From CAZOKO01 sp964580455 (GTDB taxonomy: Bacteria > Desulfobacterota > WTBG01): a stretch of 27,215 nucleotides of DNA. The DNA lies in contig CAZOKO010000028.1 of NCBI GenBank assembly GCA_964580455.1, positions 1-27,215 of the forward strand. The letters are read 5' to 3'. The notes beneath the pieces are model-generated. The model was not told the DNA's origin and did no database searches. It saw only the letters and a list, made by a program, of their open reading frames with translations. The translations under genes were made by a program, and so were the position numbers. This document shows positions 1 to 7,895 of this stretch, in pieces; within the stretch, counting starts at the first letter, position 1; the number at the start of each line of letters is the position of its first letter.

Positions 1-120
1 TGGGAACTGTACGGGGGGTGCCGAGTAATCGGCATTCCTACCGTGAACCTTTTCTTAAATATCTTTTCTAAACTTTCCATTCGTTTCCTTAATTCTCAGC
101 CTTTTTGTGATATCGGGTTT

Positions 121-150
121 CCCTTTGATAAAGGGGGATTTAGAGGGATT
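121..150. repeat. Dispersed-repeat fragment with short hairpin after the symporter gene
   Basis: The segment contains the palindrome CCCTTT-GAT-AAAGGG (121-135) followed by GGGATTTAGAGGGATT. It lies immediately after the stop codon of the symporter gene. This CCCCTTT-TAAAGGGG, 'AAATCCCTC'-type sequence resembles short intergenic repeats seen in many copies in anaerobe genomes. The hairpin could also slow or end transcription of the symporter, but no T-run follows it on the minus strand. Bases 1-120 hold no gene I can support, only a 6-bp hairpin at 19-34. Confidence 0.45.
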
Positions 151-1412
151 CATGATTGGCAAACATTTGAGTCGTCAAAGACAGCCTGGTCAAATTCACC
201 TTCACTCTTTGCTACAATGCACGAAACTGTGCAGTCTCCTGCCACATTTACCGCAGTTCTTGTCATATCCAAAAGGCGATCTACACCGATAATGAGGGCT
301 ATTCCTTCAACAGGAAGCCCTACCTGTTGAAGTACCATGGCGAGCATAATAAGCCCTGCACTTGGGACGGCTGCAGTGCCGATAGATGCGAGGGTGGCGG
401 TGAGGATTACAGACAGATACTGAGCAAGGCTTAGATCAATGTTGTAAACCTGAGCAATGAAGACGGTGGCAACTCCCTGCATGATGGCAGTACCGTCCAT
501 GTTAATAGTGGCACCAAGTGGCAGGGTAAAAGAAGCAATAGTATTTCTTACACCCAGATGGCGTGTAGCAGTTTCCAGGGTAACTGGTAGTGTGGCGTTG
601 CTGCTGGCGGTGCTAAAGGCAAATAGCATTACAGAACGCATTTTTTTAAAAAAGGTAATGGGGTTTAAGCCTGCAAGCAGTTTGAGCATAAGGGGATAGA
701 CCAGTGTGCAGTGCAGGATGAGAACAAATAGCACAAGCAGGAAGTAGGTAAATAAATTGCGTATGGTGTCAAATCCGAAAGTAGCAAATATCCTTGCTAT
801 CAGGCATAAAACCCCATAAGGGGCAATGTTTATTAAAATAATTACCAGCTTCATAATGATCTCATTGAGATCGTAAAAGAGGCTTGCAATACGTTCTCCC
901 GGCTTGCCTGCAAGTGATATGGCAATGCCGAAGAGAATTGAGAAGACAATAATCTGTAACATGTTGCCTTCTGCCATTGCAGCGATGGGGTTGGCGGGGA
1001 AGATGTTAATAAGGACATCCTTCAGTGCAGGAGGCTCTTTCGGTATATATTCAACTGCCTGCAGATTTCCTCCTTCTCCCGGGCTAACAAGTACCGCAAA
1101 TATAAGTGCAAGAGTGACGGCAAGAGCAGTAGTAACAAGGTAAAGCCCCAGAGATTTGATCCCAAGTCGGCCAAGTTTTGTGGTGTCATGAAGTGAACAT
1201 GTGCCGCATACCAGGGATACAAAGACAAGAGGTACCACCAGCATTTTCAGGCTGGCGATAAAGATCTTACCAATAATATCGAATAATCCGTCGGTGATGT
1301 ATAATTGAACAAAACAAGAGGTGGGAAACAGATATTTAATAGCTGTACCTATGATAATACCCAGAACCATAGCCAAAAGTATTCTTGCCGTCAGGTTCAT
1401 TTTATGTTTCAT
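150..1412 (-). CDS. gltP: Na+/acidic amino acid (glutamate/aspartate) symporter, GltP/GltPh type
   Basis: Inner-membrane secondary transporter of the dicarboxylate/amino acid:cation symporter (SLC1) family, 420 residues, the usual bacterial length, with many hydrophobic segments. Hallmarks seen: the serine-rich re-entrant loop HP1 (STASSNATLP, 267-276), the Na+-site motif NMDGT (304-308), the HP2 tip GTAAVPSAG (345-353), and the TM8 signature D378, D382, R385-T386, N389, D393. That TM8 pattern (DMxRTxVNVxGD) matches the aspartate transporter GltPh, where the Arg binds the substrate side-chain carboxylate. DctA-type C4-dicarboxylate carriers have a different TM8. I therefore favour glutamate/aspartate with Na+ over succinate/fumarate. 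It is the last gene of the leftward run, 58 bp after the binding protein gene, and has no obvious functional link to the redox cluster. Confidence 0.88.
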   Translation of the reverse strand: MKHKMNLTARILLAMVLGIIIGTAIKYLFPTSCFVQLYITDGLFDIIGKIFIASLKMLVVPLVFVSLVCGTCSLHDTTKLGRLGIKSLGLYLVTTALAVTLALIFAVLVSPGEGGNLQAVEYIPKEPPALKDVLINIFPANPIAAMAEGNMLQIIVFSILFGIAISLAGKPGERIASLFYDLNEIIMKLVIILINIAPYGVLCLIARIFATFGFDTIRNLFTYFLLVLFVLILHCTLVYPLMLKLLAGLNPITFFKKMRSVMLFAFSTASSNATLPVTLETATRHLGVRNTIASFTLPLGATINMDGTAIMQGVATVFIAQVYNIDLSLAQYLSVILTATLASIGTAAVPSAGLIMLAMVLQQVGLPVEGIALIIGVDRLLDMTRTAVNVAGDCTVSCIVAKSEGEFDQAVFDDSNVCQS

Positions 1413-1442
1413 GTCTTAAGTCTCACGAAAGAACATTTTTCA

Positions 1443-1470
1443 TCAGCGTTTATCTGCGAAAATCTGCGTA
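1443..1470. repeat. Dispersed repeat fragment of the 'ATCTGCG' family
   Basis: Tandem-like words TCAGCGTTTATCTGCG and AAAATCTGCGTA directly abut the stop codon of the binding protein gene (stop at 1471-1473). A related element in the opposite orientation occurs at 13597-13626 (GACGCAGATTAACGCA and similar). This marks a repeat family rather than a gene-specific site. Confidence 0.5.
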
Positions 1471-2430
1471 CTACTGATTTACAATCAAGGACTGGACAAA
1501 TGCTTGGGGATTTGTGATTGAGGTATAACCAAGTTTGTTTAGAAATTGAACGTATTCAATTGCGTTGCTGAAATTAATTTGACTATCGAATTGGATATTT
1601 TTTAAAGCTATCTCTATGGTCTTCTTGTCCATTCCGGTATATTTGACTCCAATGTTTGCAGCATCTTCAAAATTGTTCTTAATGTAGTTAATCGATTTGA
1701 TATGTGCTTTGAGCAGTGATTTTACTTTAGAAGGATTCTTTTCCATAAACTCTGTACTGACAATTAAGACACAACAGGGATGGTCCTGCCAGATTTCTTT
1801 TGAAAAAATCAATATTTTGCCAAAGCCCCTGGTTATGGCCATGGAAGGGTAGGGTTCCCACGCAATAAAAGCATTTATCTGTTTGCTGTTAAGGGTGCTT
1901 ATCATTTCTGGTGGCTTAATGGTGATAATGGTGAGTGATTTGTCATCTAAGTCATGATTTAAAAGTGCCTTGCGTAACAGGAAATCTTGAATGGTAGAAT
2001 GACCCGGGATGGCGACAATCTTTTTTTTAAGATCTGTTATATTTTTATAAAAGGCATCCTTTCTTACCACTATAGCTGAACCGTTTTTATTAACCTGAGC
2101 GATTACTTTTACCTGAGCTATTTTATTGGCAACGGCTACAGTAGCTGGAGAAAGACCAACATAACCGGCATCAAGGCTGCCTGCTGAAAAACCACTCATA
2201 AGCTCTGGTCCTGCCTTGAAAATGCCTGATACTTCTACTGTAACCCCTTCTTCTTTGTAGAATCCTTTATCTAATGCGACAAAGGCTGGCAGATGATGGA
2301 GATCACTCTGAAGATAGGCCAGTCGAACCACATCACTTTCTTTTTCGGTAGGACCGCAAGAAGGGAAAAATATGAGAAGAGAGAAAAATATTAATGCAAG
2401 TTTGCTTATTACTAATAATTTTGAGATCAT
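1471..2430 (-). CDS. Orphan ABC-type substrate-binding lipoprotein (SsuA/TauA/NMT1-like)
   Basis: Extracytoplasmic solute-binding protein of the SsuA/TauA/NrtA/NMT1 fold. Seen: the family opening VRLAYLQSDLHHLPAFVALDKGFYKEEG read as two overlapping motifs (LAYLQSD, then FVALDKGFYKEEG), SAGSLDAGYVG (target counting), and AFIAWEPYPSMA in the second lobe. I choose the ATG at 2430 (319 residues), which gives a lipoprotein signal ISKLLVISK-hydrophobic core-FFPSC, with Cys25 as the probable lipid-modified residue. An in-frame extension to 2526 exists, but it runs through repeat DNA and would bury the signal peptide, so I reject it. No ATPase or permease gene is next to it, so the ligand cannot be inferred from neighbours. 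Family ligands include sulfonates, nitrate, pyrimidine precursors and aromatic acids. Confidence 0.75.
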   Translation of the reverse strand: MISKLLVISKLALIFFSLLIFFPSCGPTEKESDVVRLAYLQSDLHHLPAFVALDKGFYKEEGVTVEVSGIFKAGPELMSGFSAGSLDAGYVGLSPATVAVANKIAQVKVIAQVNKNGSAIVVRKDAFYKNITDLKKKIVAIPGHSTIQDFLLRKALLNHDLDDKSLTIITIKPPEMISTLNSKQINAFIAWEPYPSMAITRGFGKILIFSKEIWQDHPCCVLIVSTEFMEKNPSKVKSLLKAHIKSINYIKNNFEDAANIGVKYTGMDKKTIEIALKNIQFDSQINFSNAIEYVQFLNKLGYTSITNPQAFVQSLIVNQ

Positions 2431-2457
2431 AGGATGGTATAAAGATGATTGAAGAGA

Positions 2458-2535
2458 TTCTGGATACTGGTTTCTGGATACTGGATAAAATATAGATGTT
2501 CGTACCCAGTGTCTAGCAACTAGCATCCAGTATCA
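2458..2535. repeat. Short direct and inverted repeats (TTCTGGATACTGG)
   Basis: Two perfect 13-bp direct copies of TTCTGGATACTGG lie at 2458-2470 and 2472-2484. A partly matching inverted copy, CATCCAGTATCA, lies at 2524-2535. They occupy the spacer between the HdrD-like gene and the binding protein gene, and look like a dispersed intergenic repeat. Confidence 0.55.
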
Positions 2536-2583
2536 AGTGTTTAATATCCTGCATTTTGTATCTTCCATCATACATCTCATATA

Positions 2584-3891
2584 TCAGACATCACCAACCT
2601 CAGTTTTATCCTCAATAGCCATGACCACCAGATCGGTAATATCTCGCATGGTGAGTTTTGAGTCCAATGCCTGAATACCTACCTGTAATCCCTGATAACA
2701 GAAAGGACAAGCTGAAATAAGTTCAGTAGCTCCGGTTGCTTCAGCTTCTTTGATCCTGGTTTGAGAGATTTTGTTTTGTATATCAGGATAACCGGACTTT
2801 AAACCACCACCGGCGCCACAGCACCTGGAGTTTTCTCTTGTCCTTTCCATTTCTATCAACTCAACACCTGGGATCAGATTAAGAAGTTTTCTGGGAGCAT
2901 CATAAAATGAACTATGTCTTCCCAAATGGCAGGGATCGTGATAAGTTACCTTCATCTTAACATCGTTTTTCAATTTCAACTTGCCTGATTCAATAAGGTC
3001 TATAATAAATTCCAATGTGTGTTTAACTTCAAAATTGAGCTTTCCAGTCTTGGGATAATCATGTTTGATGGTTTTAAAACAACCAGCGCAAGAAGTAATC
3101 ATGGTTGTAAAACCCAAATCATTAAACTGTTTAATATTTTCTTTGGCAATGCGATCATATTCATTATCGCCCATTCGGAGAAGAACACTACCGCAACATT
3201 TCTCCTTTGTTCCAAGTGTACCAAAATCGACACCAGCAGCATCTAAGATTTTAACTGTGTTTATGGCAACCGGCTCAACATTGACATCATATGCACCTGT
3301 ACATCCAACAAAATAGAGGACGTCTGCTTTTTTTCGTGTGATATCTTTAGGCTCACCCGCGATCTTCTTTTTCCGTTTAGCAACTTTTGCCCACCGGGTT
3401 CGTGAACTTCTTGGTTGTCCCCAGGGATTGTCATAGGATTTTACACTTTGAATGAGATTTTTCTGTGGTTCAAGAGGCCCATATCCTGCATCTACAAAAG
3501 ATCTGCGTATTCCCTCCCACAGTTCAACGGTATCAATTTGAGATGGGCAGACAAAATGACACTGTCGGCAGGTACTGCATTCGTACAGGTCGGCAACAAA
3601 CTTGTTCAGTTCTTCTGAAGTTACCCTCTTTATTCGGAAGAGTTTACCAAGCAAACTATCTGCCCTGAACAAACCATATTGAGAGGAAAGTAATTTTTTA
3701 AACCGTTTTGCTTTAGACCGCGGCGTTACCTCTTCTCGTTCATCCTCGTTATAGACAGGACACCACTGTACACATTCCCCGCAGCGGGAGCAGGCATCAA
3801 GTTCTATAATCTGACGCGGACTGAGGTTGTCCACCACGATTTTCCTGATGTTGGTAGATTCTTCAACTTTCTTTTCTACTTCCTCATTCAT
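2584..3891 (-). CDS. HdrD/DsrK-like iron-sulfur protein with two CCG domains
   Basis: Soluble or membrane-associated electron-transfer subunit related to HdrD, DsrK and TmcB, 435 residues. N-terminal half: two [4Fe-4S] motifs, C34-C37-C40-C44 and C105-C108-C111-C115. C-terminal half: two complete CCG domains, C197/C232-C233/C268-C271 and C321/C357-C358/C395-C398, each able to bind a noncubane [4Fe-4S] cluster. No membrane helix is present, so it would dock on the cytochrome subunit encoded 32 bp upstream (3924-4829), as DsrK docks on DsrM or HdrD on HdrE. Reaction (inference): two-electron exchange between a thiol/disulfide or protein partner and menaquinol through the cytochrome. The cellular disulfide or partner is unknown. 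Linked neighbours suggest this is the membrane outlet of the Hdr-Flx/AOR cluster, but an independent role is possible. Confidence 0.82.
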   Translation of the reverse strand: MNEEVEKKVEESTNIRKIVVDNLSPRQIIELDACSRCGECVQWCPVYNEDEREEVTPRSKAKRFKKLLSSQYGLFRADSLLGKLFRIKRVTSEELNKFVADLYECSTCRQCHFVCPSQIDTVELWEGIRRSFVDAGYGPLEPQKNLIQSVKSYDNPWGQPRSSRTRWAKVAKRKKKIAGEPKDITRKKADVLYFVGCTGAYDVNVEPVAINTVKILDAAGVDFGTLGTKEKCCGSVLLRMGDNEYDRIAKENIKQFNDLGFTTMITSCAGCFKTIKHDYPKTGKLNFEVKHTLEFIIDLIESGKLKLKNDVKMKVTYHDPCHLGRHSSFYDAPRKLLNLIPGVELIEMERTRENSRCCGAGGGLKSGYPDIQNKISQTRIKEAEATGATELISACPFCYQGLQVGIQALDSKLTMRDITDLVVMAIEDKTEVGDV

Positions 3892-3923
3892 TTTCTGCCT
3901 TTCATTAGGTTTTTAAAAAATAA

Positions 3924-4829
3924 TTATTCTTCCTCAATGTTTGCTTTGTCTGATGCTGTTGCGGCAATTGATATGGGGCAGGCAATGAAGTGGCGGATTT
4001 TACCAAAGGGTATATAGGCAACGAATGCAAGGGAAATAAACCCATGAAAAATCCAAAGATAGTAGTGGTAAACTGTCCAAGGGAGTTCAAACGGTCTCAA
4101 CCATGATCCAATTATGTTTCCAAAAAAAGAGAATTTAATTATTGAACTTGGGGGCAAAGTAGCTAAGCGAAATCCTTCCAATAAGAAACCGCTCAGAATG
4201 ATGAGAAAGATAAAGAATACTGCAGCAGTATCCTGAGCAAGATTTTCCATTTGAGCAGATTTCAGTATATATCTCCTTACTATTGCCAGCACTGTGCCGA
4301 TCATAATAAGCACACCAAAAAGATCGAGCAGTAGATCCAGCGCCAAATGAAGTGGGGCCGGTTCGATAAAGTCAAGACCAATTGATAATTTCATTGAGAT
4401 GAATGCCAAAAAGGCAATAAAAATAAATACAAAGCCCATTGAAATCCCAAGGAATACAGACCACCTGATAAAACTTGTTTTAAGTATCATCCTTCCCATG
4501 ATTGCTTCAGTCAGTAAGGCTTTTACCACAGGGCCCCACTTCAACTTTCCACTTATGCTTTTACTTTTCCCCAGTCTCCATAATAGAATATTATTTGTCA
4601 TTCCTACGAGAAATATGATTCCTGCAATTACCGTCATTCCCCATAATATCTTCCATTTGTAATTGTCCTCTGCTTCAAAATAATCCCCTCCTGGATAATA
4701 ACGGTCCAAGTGGCACAGATCACAGTCTTGCTCAATGATTGCGCTGTAATCTTCTCGAGCAGATGTGTAATTACTAAGAAAAAGAAGGAGATTCATAACT
4801 AATAATATTGCTATTGCTATTTTCTTCAC
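3924..4829 (-). CDS. NarI/DsrM-like membrane cytochrome with N-terminal CxxCH heme-c site
   Basis: Membrane subunit of a quinone-linked Hdr-like complex. From GTG at 4829 (301 residues) the protein starts with a good signal peptide: Lys-Lys, hydrophobic core IAIAILLVMNLLLFL, then SNYTSA. A CDLCH motif (one c-type heme) follows in the exported segment, then about five transmembrane helices of the NarI/DsrM type with several His residues, for example in APLHLALD, VYHYY, WIFHG and KIRHF, as candidate heme b ligands. I prefer GTG at 4829 because AAAGGG sits seven bases before it. GTG at 4844 adds five residues and has no ribosome site. It follows the BPL_N stop directly and precedes the HdrD-like gene by 32 bp, so the three are probably one operon. 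The heme-c motif on a DsrM-type subunit is unusual. ResB/CcsA encoded at 21160-23473 could mature it. Confidence 0.8.
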   Translation of the reverse strand: MKKIAIAILLVMNLLLFLSNYTSAREDYSAIIEQDCDLCHLDRYYPGGDYFEAEDNYKWKILWGMTVIAGIIFLVGMTNNILLWRLGKSKSISGKLKWGPVVKALLTEAIMGRMILKTSFIRWSVFLGISMGFVFIFIAFLAFISMKLSIGLDFIEPAPLHLALDLLLDLFGVLIMIGTVLAIVRRYILKSAQMENLAQDTAAVFFIFLIILSGFLLEGFRLATLPPSSIIKFSFFGNIIGSWLRPFELPWTVYHYYLWIFHGFISLAFVAYIPFGKIRHFIACPISIAATASDKANIEEE

Positions 4830-4847
4830 ATTAATCCCTTTCACGAT

Positions 4848-6164
4848 TTAGTTATAAAACCTGTTATTTTCTCTCACAGAGCTTAGTTTATTATTAAAAT
4901 ATATTGCAAAGAATTGTGCGCAACTATTTTTAATAGTTGCAAAAAGAGTGGATGCCTTATCTGTTGTATCAATTCCTTGATCCACTGCTCTTTTTATTTC
5001 TTTTAGCATTCGGGTAATTTCTTTAAAGGAATTTCTCAGGCTGATAAGTTCATTTATATCGGCCCTTCCAGATAGCTGCTCCAGATGGGGAAAGCGTGCC
5101 CAGACCATTTCCAGGAAAGTCCTTATCTTAAGTGGTTCATAAACCTTTTGCCCAATCAGCCAGGTTATGGGATTTCTCTCAAGCGAGAAGGTAACGATCC
5201 TGGAATTGCTCACTTGGGATTTGATGTCTCGCCAAAGAGTGTTAAGATTATTACATTCAGAAGTTTCAATGGATGGAATGGAAAAAGAACTGGTGACTTC
5301 ACGCTCTCGTATTCCATAATAAATCATGTCAGCAATAAGTGTATTGGCTTTGAAATAGTGTGGATGTTCCAAATGAGGGCCTAAAAGGAAAAGATGTCCA
5401 TCACCCAATTTATTAGTGATAACAGCCGACTTGCCAATAAGGGTGTTATATGCCAGTTGTTGATCAGTCATAAATAATGTTTGTTTGGTAAATCCTGTGT
5501 AACTTGCCAGTGTTTTTGCATTTACTGAGGGTAAAAATGAAGGGCCACCATAGATAGGTGCTACCAATTCCCCATTTTGTTGGTAAATAGCAGAATCTGT
5601 TAAGCTGATTTTTACTTCTTCTCTCACAGGGTGAAATACGTATTGACATCCGTAGGAGGTACAAAATTTTTCTGGTAGTGTAACTGGCTCAGGAAGAGAT
5701 TTAGTAAGGTTGTTAATTTTTACCGCAGTAAAGTTGAACAGGTTTAACGGGGTAAGTGAAGATTTTAGAGGAAGATAGGCTCCCGCACAACTTCCTATAT
5801 AGATGCCACCATCTTCTAAAAAAGATTTGATCTTATCAGCCCCTTCTTTATGTAGACTTTCAGCAATAGTGAAGGTATCACCACCTGATATTAACAAAAC
5901 GTGTAAACTGTTTAGCCCACCGTTTTTAATGTCCTGTTCGTCTAAAAATTTAATGTCTAGAAATTCCAGCGCATCCAGTATTTCAACAAACCAGAGCCAG
6001 GAATGTGATGCACCACTACCATTGTAAATGCCTATTTTAGGGTAGAGAAGCTTTTTAAAACTACCGTTGATTTTTACAGGCTTACCCAGTGCACTGTTTG
6101 TATTGATAGTGAGGTAAGGTTCAAAGATGTCGTTTCTTGTGGCTTCGTTTTTAGTAAAAGACAT
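4848..6164 (-). CDS. BPL_N (glutamine amidotransferase-like) domain protein, role unknown
   Basis: Cytoplasmic protein of 438 residues whose first ~275 residues match the class I glutamine amidotransferase-like fold of the BPL_N family (named after the N-terminus of yeast biotin-protein ligase). Seen: KIGIYNGSGASHSW (43-56), LLISGGDTF (90-98), the nucleophile elbow IGSCAGAYLPLKS with Cys126, and GPHLEHPHYF carrying the likely catalytic His/Glu. The remaining ~160 residues are mostly helical by composition and I do not recognise them. No biotin ligase catalytic domain is present. The gene is three bases from the membrane cytochrome gene, so it is translationally close to an electron-transfer pair. 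Whether it hydrolyses a peptide, transfers ammonia or modifies a cofactor cannot be told from sequence. No clear ribosome site precedes the ATG. Confidence 0.72.
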   Translation of the reverse strand: MSFTKNEATRNDIFEPYLTINTNSALGKPVKINGSFKKLLYPKIGIYNGSGASHSWLWFVEILDALEFLDIKFLDEQDIKNGGLNSLHVLLISGGDTFTIAESLHKEGADKIKSFLEDGGIYIGSCAGAYLPLKSSLTPLNLFNFTAVKINNLTKSLPEPVTLPEKFCTSYGCQYVFHPVREEVKISLTDSAIYQQNGELVAPIYGGPSFLPSVNAKTLASYTGFTKQTLFMTDQQLAYNTLIGKSAVITNKLGDGHLFLLGPHLEHPHYFKANTLIADMIYYGIREREVTSSFSIPSIETSECNNLNTLWRDIKSQVSNSRIVTFSLERNPITWLIGQKVYEPLKIRTFLEMVWARFPHLEQLSGRADINELISLRNSFKEITRMLKEIKRAVDQGIDTTDKASTLFATIKNSCAQFFAIYFNNKLSSVRENNRFYN

Positions 6165-6226
6165 ATTGGAGAAACTATATTGATATAATGTTAGAATGAT
6201 GTATGGTTAAGGTTTCATTTTAAAAA

Positions 6227-6264
6227 ATCCCACCCCGACCTTCTTTTGCAAAGGTGGAGAGTAG
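6227..6264. repeat. Dispersed repeat fragment (AATCCCACCCCGACC type)
   Basis: AATCCCACCCCGACCTTC is followed by TTTTGCAAAGGTGGAGAG, giving a weak CACC/GGTG inverted arrangement. It resembles degenerate copies of C-rich/G-rich intergenic repeats and is related in style to the element at 121-150. It fills most of the spacer between the flavoprotein and BPL_N genes. Confidence 0.35.
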
Positions 6265-6274
6265 ACATTTGAAT

Positions 6275-6859
6275 TCATTTAGTACAGAGCCTTTCAGCCA
6301 GTTGATAGGCTTCCTTCAAACTTTCATCTTTGTTTATTATATCCCCTTCATTTCTAACACCTGTTACCTGGAGTTTACCTGCTACATTCATCTGAAAGGT
6401 ATTTCTAAGAACATGTTCTAAGACCTTGAAAGGAATGTCCGCGGTGGCTAAGTCCGGAGAGTCATGGAGAAGTGCCAGTACAACATTTTTCCCTTTACCT
6501 CGATTTTCTACCAAGACATTGTTTTCCAGATCAACGTGCATAAGAGGAATACAACGTTCAAAGAAGGCAGTCAGTTGAGAAGTGTAACTTGCCATATAGA
6601 CAGGTGAAGCAAACAAAATAAGATCACTGGAGAGCATTTTAGATATGAGTTGGTGCATATCGTCATTCCAGCGAGTGCAATCATTGGGGTTAATCCAGCA
6701 ATTCTTGTAACAGCCCTGGCAGAGATTAATGTTGCAGTCGTAGAGATATACTTTTTCTGTATCAGCACCCTTACTTTTTGCACCTTTCAGAAAATGTTCT
6801 GCAAGAATATTGCTATTCCCATTCTTACGAGGGCTTGCAACAAAGGCAATAACTTTCAT
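6275..6859 (-). CDS. Flavodoxin-fold NAD(P)H-dependent FMN reductase / iron-sulfur flavoprotein
   Basis: Soluble flavoprotein of 194 residues from the ATG at 6859. It begins MKVIAFVASPRKNGNSN, the FMN phosphate-binding loop of the NADPH-dependent FMN reductase family. It has a compact cysteine motif C-x2-C-x3-C-x6-C (CQGCYKNCWINPNDC) resembling the cluster site of iron-sulfur flavoprotein (Isf), then DDMHQL and ASPVYMASYTSQ (flavin ring contact). I chose ATG 6859 because GGGGAT lies six bases upstream. The ATG at 6871 lacks such a site. The likely role is one- or two-electron transfer between a ferredoxin or NAD(P)H and an unknown acceptor. It lies between the flxA end and BPL_N and could be expressed with either block. 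Confidence 0.8.
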   Translation of the reverse strand: MKVIAFVASPRKNGNSNILAEHFLKGAKSKGADTEKVYLYDCNINLCQGCYKNCWINPNDCTRWNDDMHQLISKMLSSDLILFASPVYMASYTSQLTAFFERCIPLMHVDLENNVLVENRGKGKNVVLALLHDSPDLATADIPFKVLEHVLRNTFQMNVAGKLQVTGVRNEGDIINKDESLKEAYQLAERLCTK

Positions 6860-7013
6860 GATAATCCCCATGAATTTGAAGTGAATTGTCTAGCTTAAAT
6901 CATAATAAGCTCATTATTTTAACTAGTTAAATAACTATGCTGAAGCAATGCTTAAACAACTGGATAATGGGAAGATGAACAAAAGCATGTATGAAGTTAA
7001 AAATGAGTAAGGT

Positions 7014-7064
7014 GCATAAAGTTTTATAACCTTAGCTCACTTACGTTCACTTAAAACTTTATGC
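7014..7064 (-). terminator. Long inverted repeat after flxA, possible terminator or repeat element
   Basis: A perfect 13-bp inverted repeat, GCATAAAGTTTTA (7014-7026) and TAAAACTTTATGC (7052-7064), encloses 25 bases. It starts 7 bp after the flxA stop, where the eight-gene AOR-Flx run ends. On the minus strand the stem is followed after a short gap by a T-rich stretch (CATTTTTAAC), so it may end transcription. The AT-rich stem and long loop make it weak, and the loop words GCTCACTTACGTTCACT look like a dispersed repeat. The rest of the 6860-7070 spacer shows nothing else I can name. Confidence 0.4.
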
Positions 7065-7070
7065 GCTTTA

Positions 7071-7895
7071 TTAAAACTCTGGCAAATTCTTTAATGTGTC
7101 ATAGGAGAAAACGGGACCATCTTTGCAGACATATAGATGTCCAACATTGCACCTGCCACATTTCCCAATGCCGCATTTCATCCTGTTTTCCATAGTGGTA
7201 AAGATTTGTTGATCAGAGAAACCCAATTCAAGAAGGTTTTTAATTACGATATTTATCATCACCACGGGCCCGCAGGTTATAGCGATTGTATTTTCAGGAG
7301 AGGGTTTGACCTCAAGAAGATTCGTGGGAACGAAGCCCACGAAGTGTGACCAGTCTTTCTCTGCTATGTCAATCGAAAGATGAACATTAACATCATCGCG
7401 TTTTTCTAATTCAAAGAGCTCATCCTTAAAGCAGAGATCGTTTGTCGTGCGGGCACCGCAGATAATATCCAGCTGTCCGAAATCCCCCCTATTGTCCAGG
7501 ATATACTGTATGATAGGCCTTAGTGGCGCCTGCCCGATCCCTCCCCCAATGGTAAGTATGTTTTTGTCCTTCCAATCATTAATGGGAAATCCATTGCCAT
7601 ACGGTCCTCTTATGGAGAGGCTGTCACCTGCTTCACATGCATGAAGGGCCGAGGTGACCTTCCCCAATTTCATAATACTGAACTCGAGATACCCCTTTTG
7701 GGTTGGAGATGAAGCAATAGATATCATGCTCTCGCCTATTCCGAGGATACCTATGATAGCGCATTGTCCGGGCCTGTGATTGAAATCGTTGCCATTTTGC
7801 AGGGCAACTTTGAAGGTTTTAATTGGCCTTACTCCCAGAGCCTCTTCTCTTACATCTATTATTTTAGCTTTTTCAGGAATATAAGGGTTCTTCAT
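7071..7895 (-). CDS. flxA: FlxA-like FAD/NAD(H)-binding oxidoreductase with [2Fe-2S] site
   Basis: NAD(H)-reacting flavoprotein of the PyrK/AsrB/ferredoxin-NADP reductase superfamily, 274 residues. FAD-binding barrel: RPGQ (41-44), SIASSP (59-64), GPYGNGFP (97-104). NAD-binding half: TIGGGIGQAPLRP (115-127) and ITCGP (206-210). C-terminal [2Fe-2S] motif C241, C246, C249, C257 followed by DGPVF, as in PyrK. It overlaps flxB by four bases (ATGA), so the two are translationally coupled. In the FlxABCD-HdrABC complexes described in anaerobes, FlxA is the NADH-oxidising subunit that feeds electrons to the bifurcating HdrA flavin. A sulfite reductase AsrB role is less likely because HdrA/FlxD genes are in the same run. 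Confidence 0.85.
   Translation of the reverse strand: MKNPYIPEKAKIIDVREEALGVRPIKTFKVALQNGNDFNHRPGQCAIIGILGIGESMISIASSPTQKGYLEFSIMKLGKVTSALHACEAGDSLSIRGPYGNGFPINDWKDKNILTIGGGIGQAPLRPIIQYILDNRGDFGQLDIICGARTTNDLCFKDELFELEKRDDVNVHLSIDIAEKDWSHFVGFVPTNLLEVKPSPENTIAITCGPVVMINIVIKNLLELGFSDQQIFTTMENRMKCGIGKCGRCNVGHLYVCKDGPVFSYDTLKNLPEF

Noticed and set aside
19..34. TGCCGA-GTAA-TCGGCA hairpin at the window start
   Set aside because: Only 6 bp, with a C-run instead of a T-run after it on the minus strand; could be anything.
2431..2526. N-terminal extension of the binding protein to an upstream ATG
   Set aside because: It runs through direct-repeat DNA, would place 32 residues before the signal peptide, and has no ribosome site.
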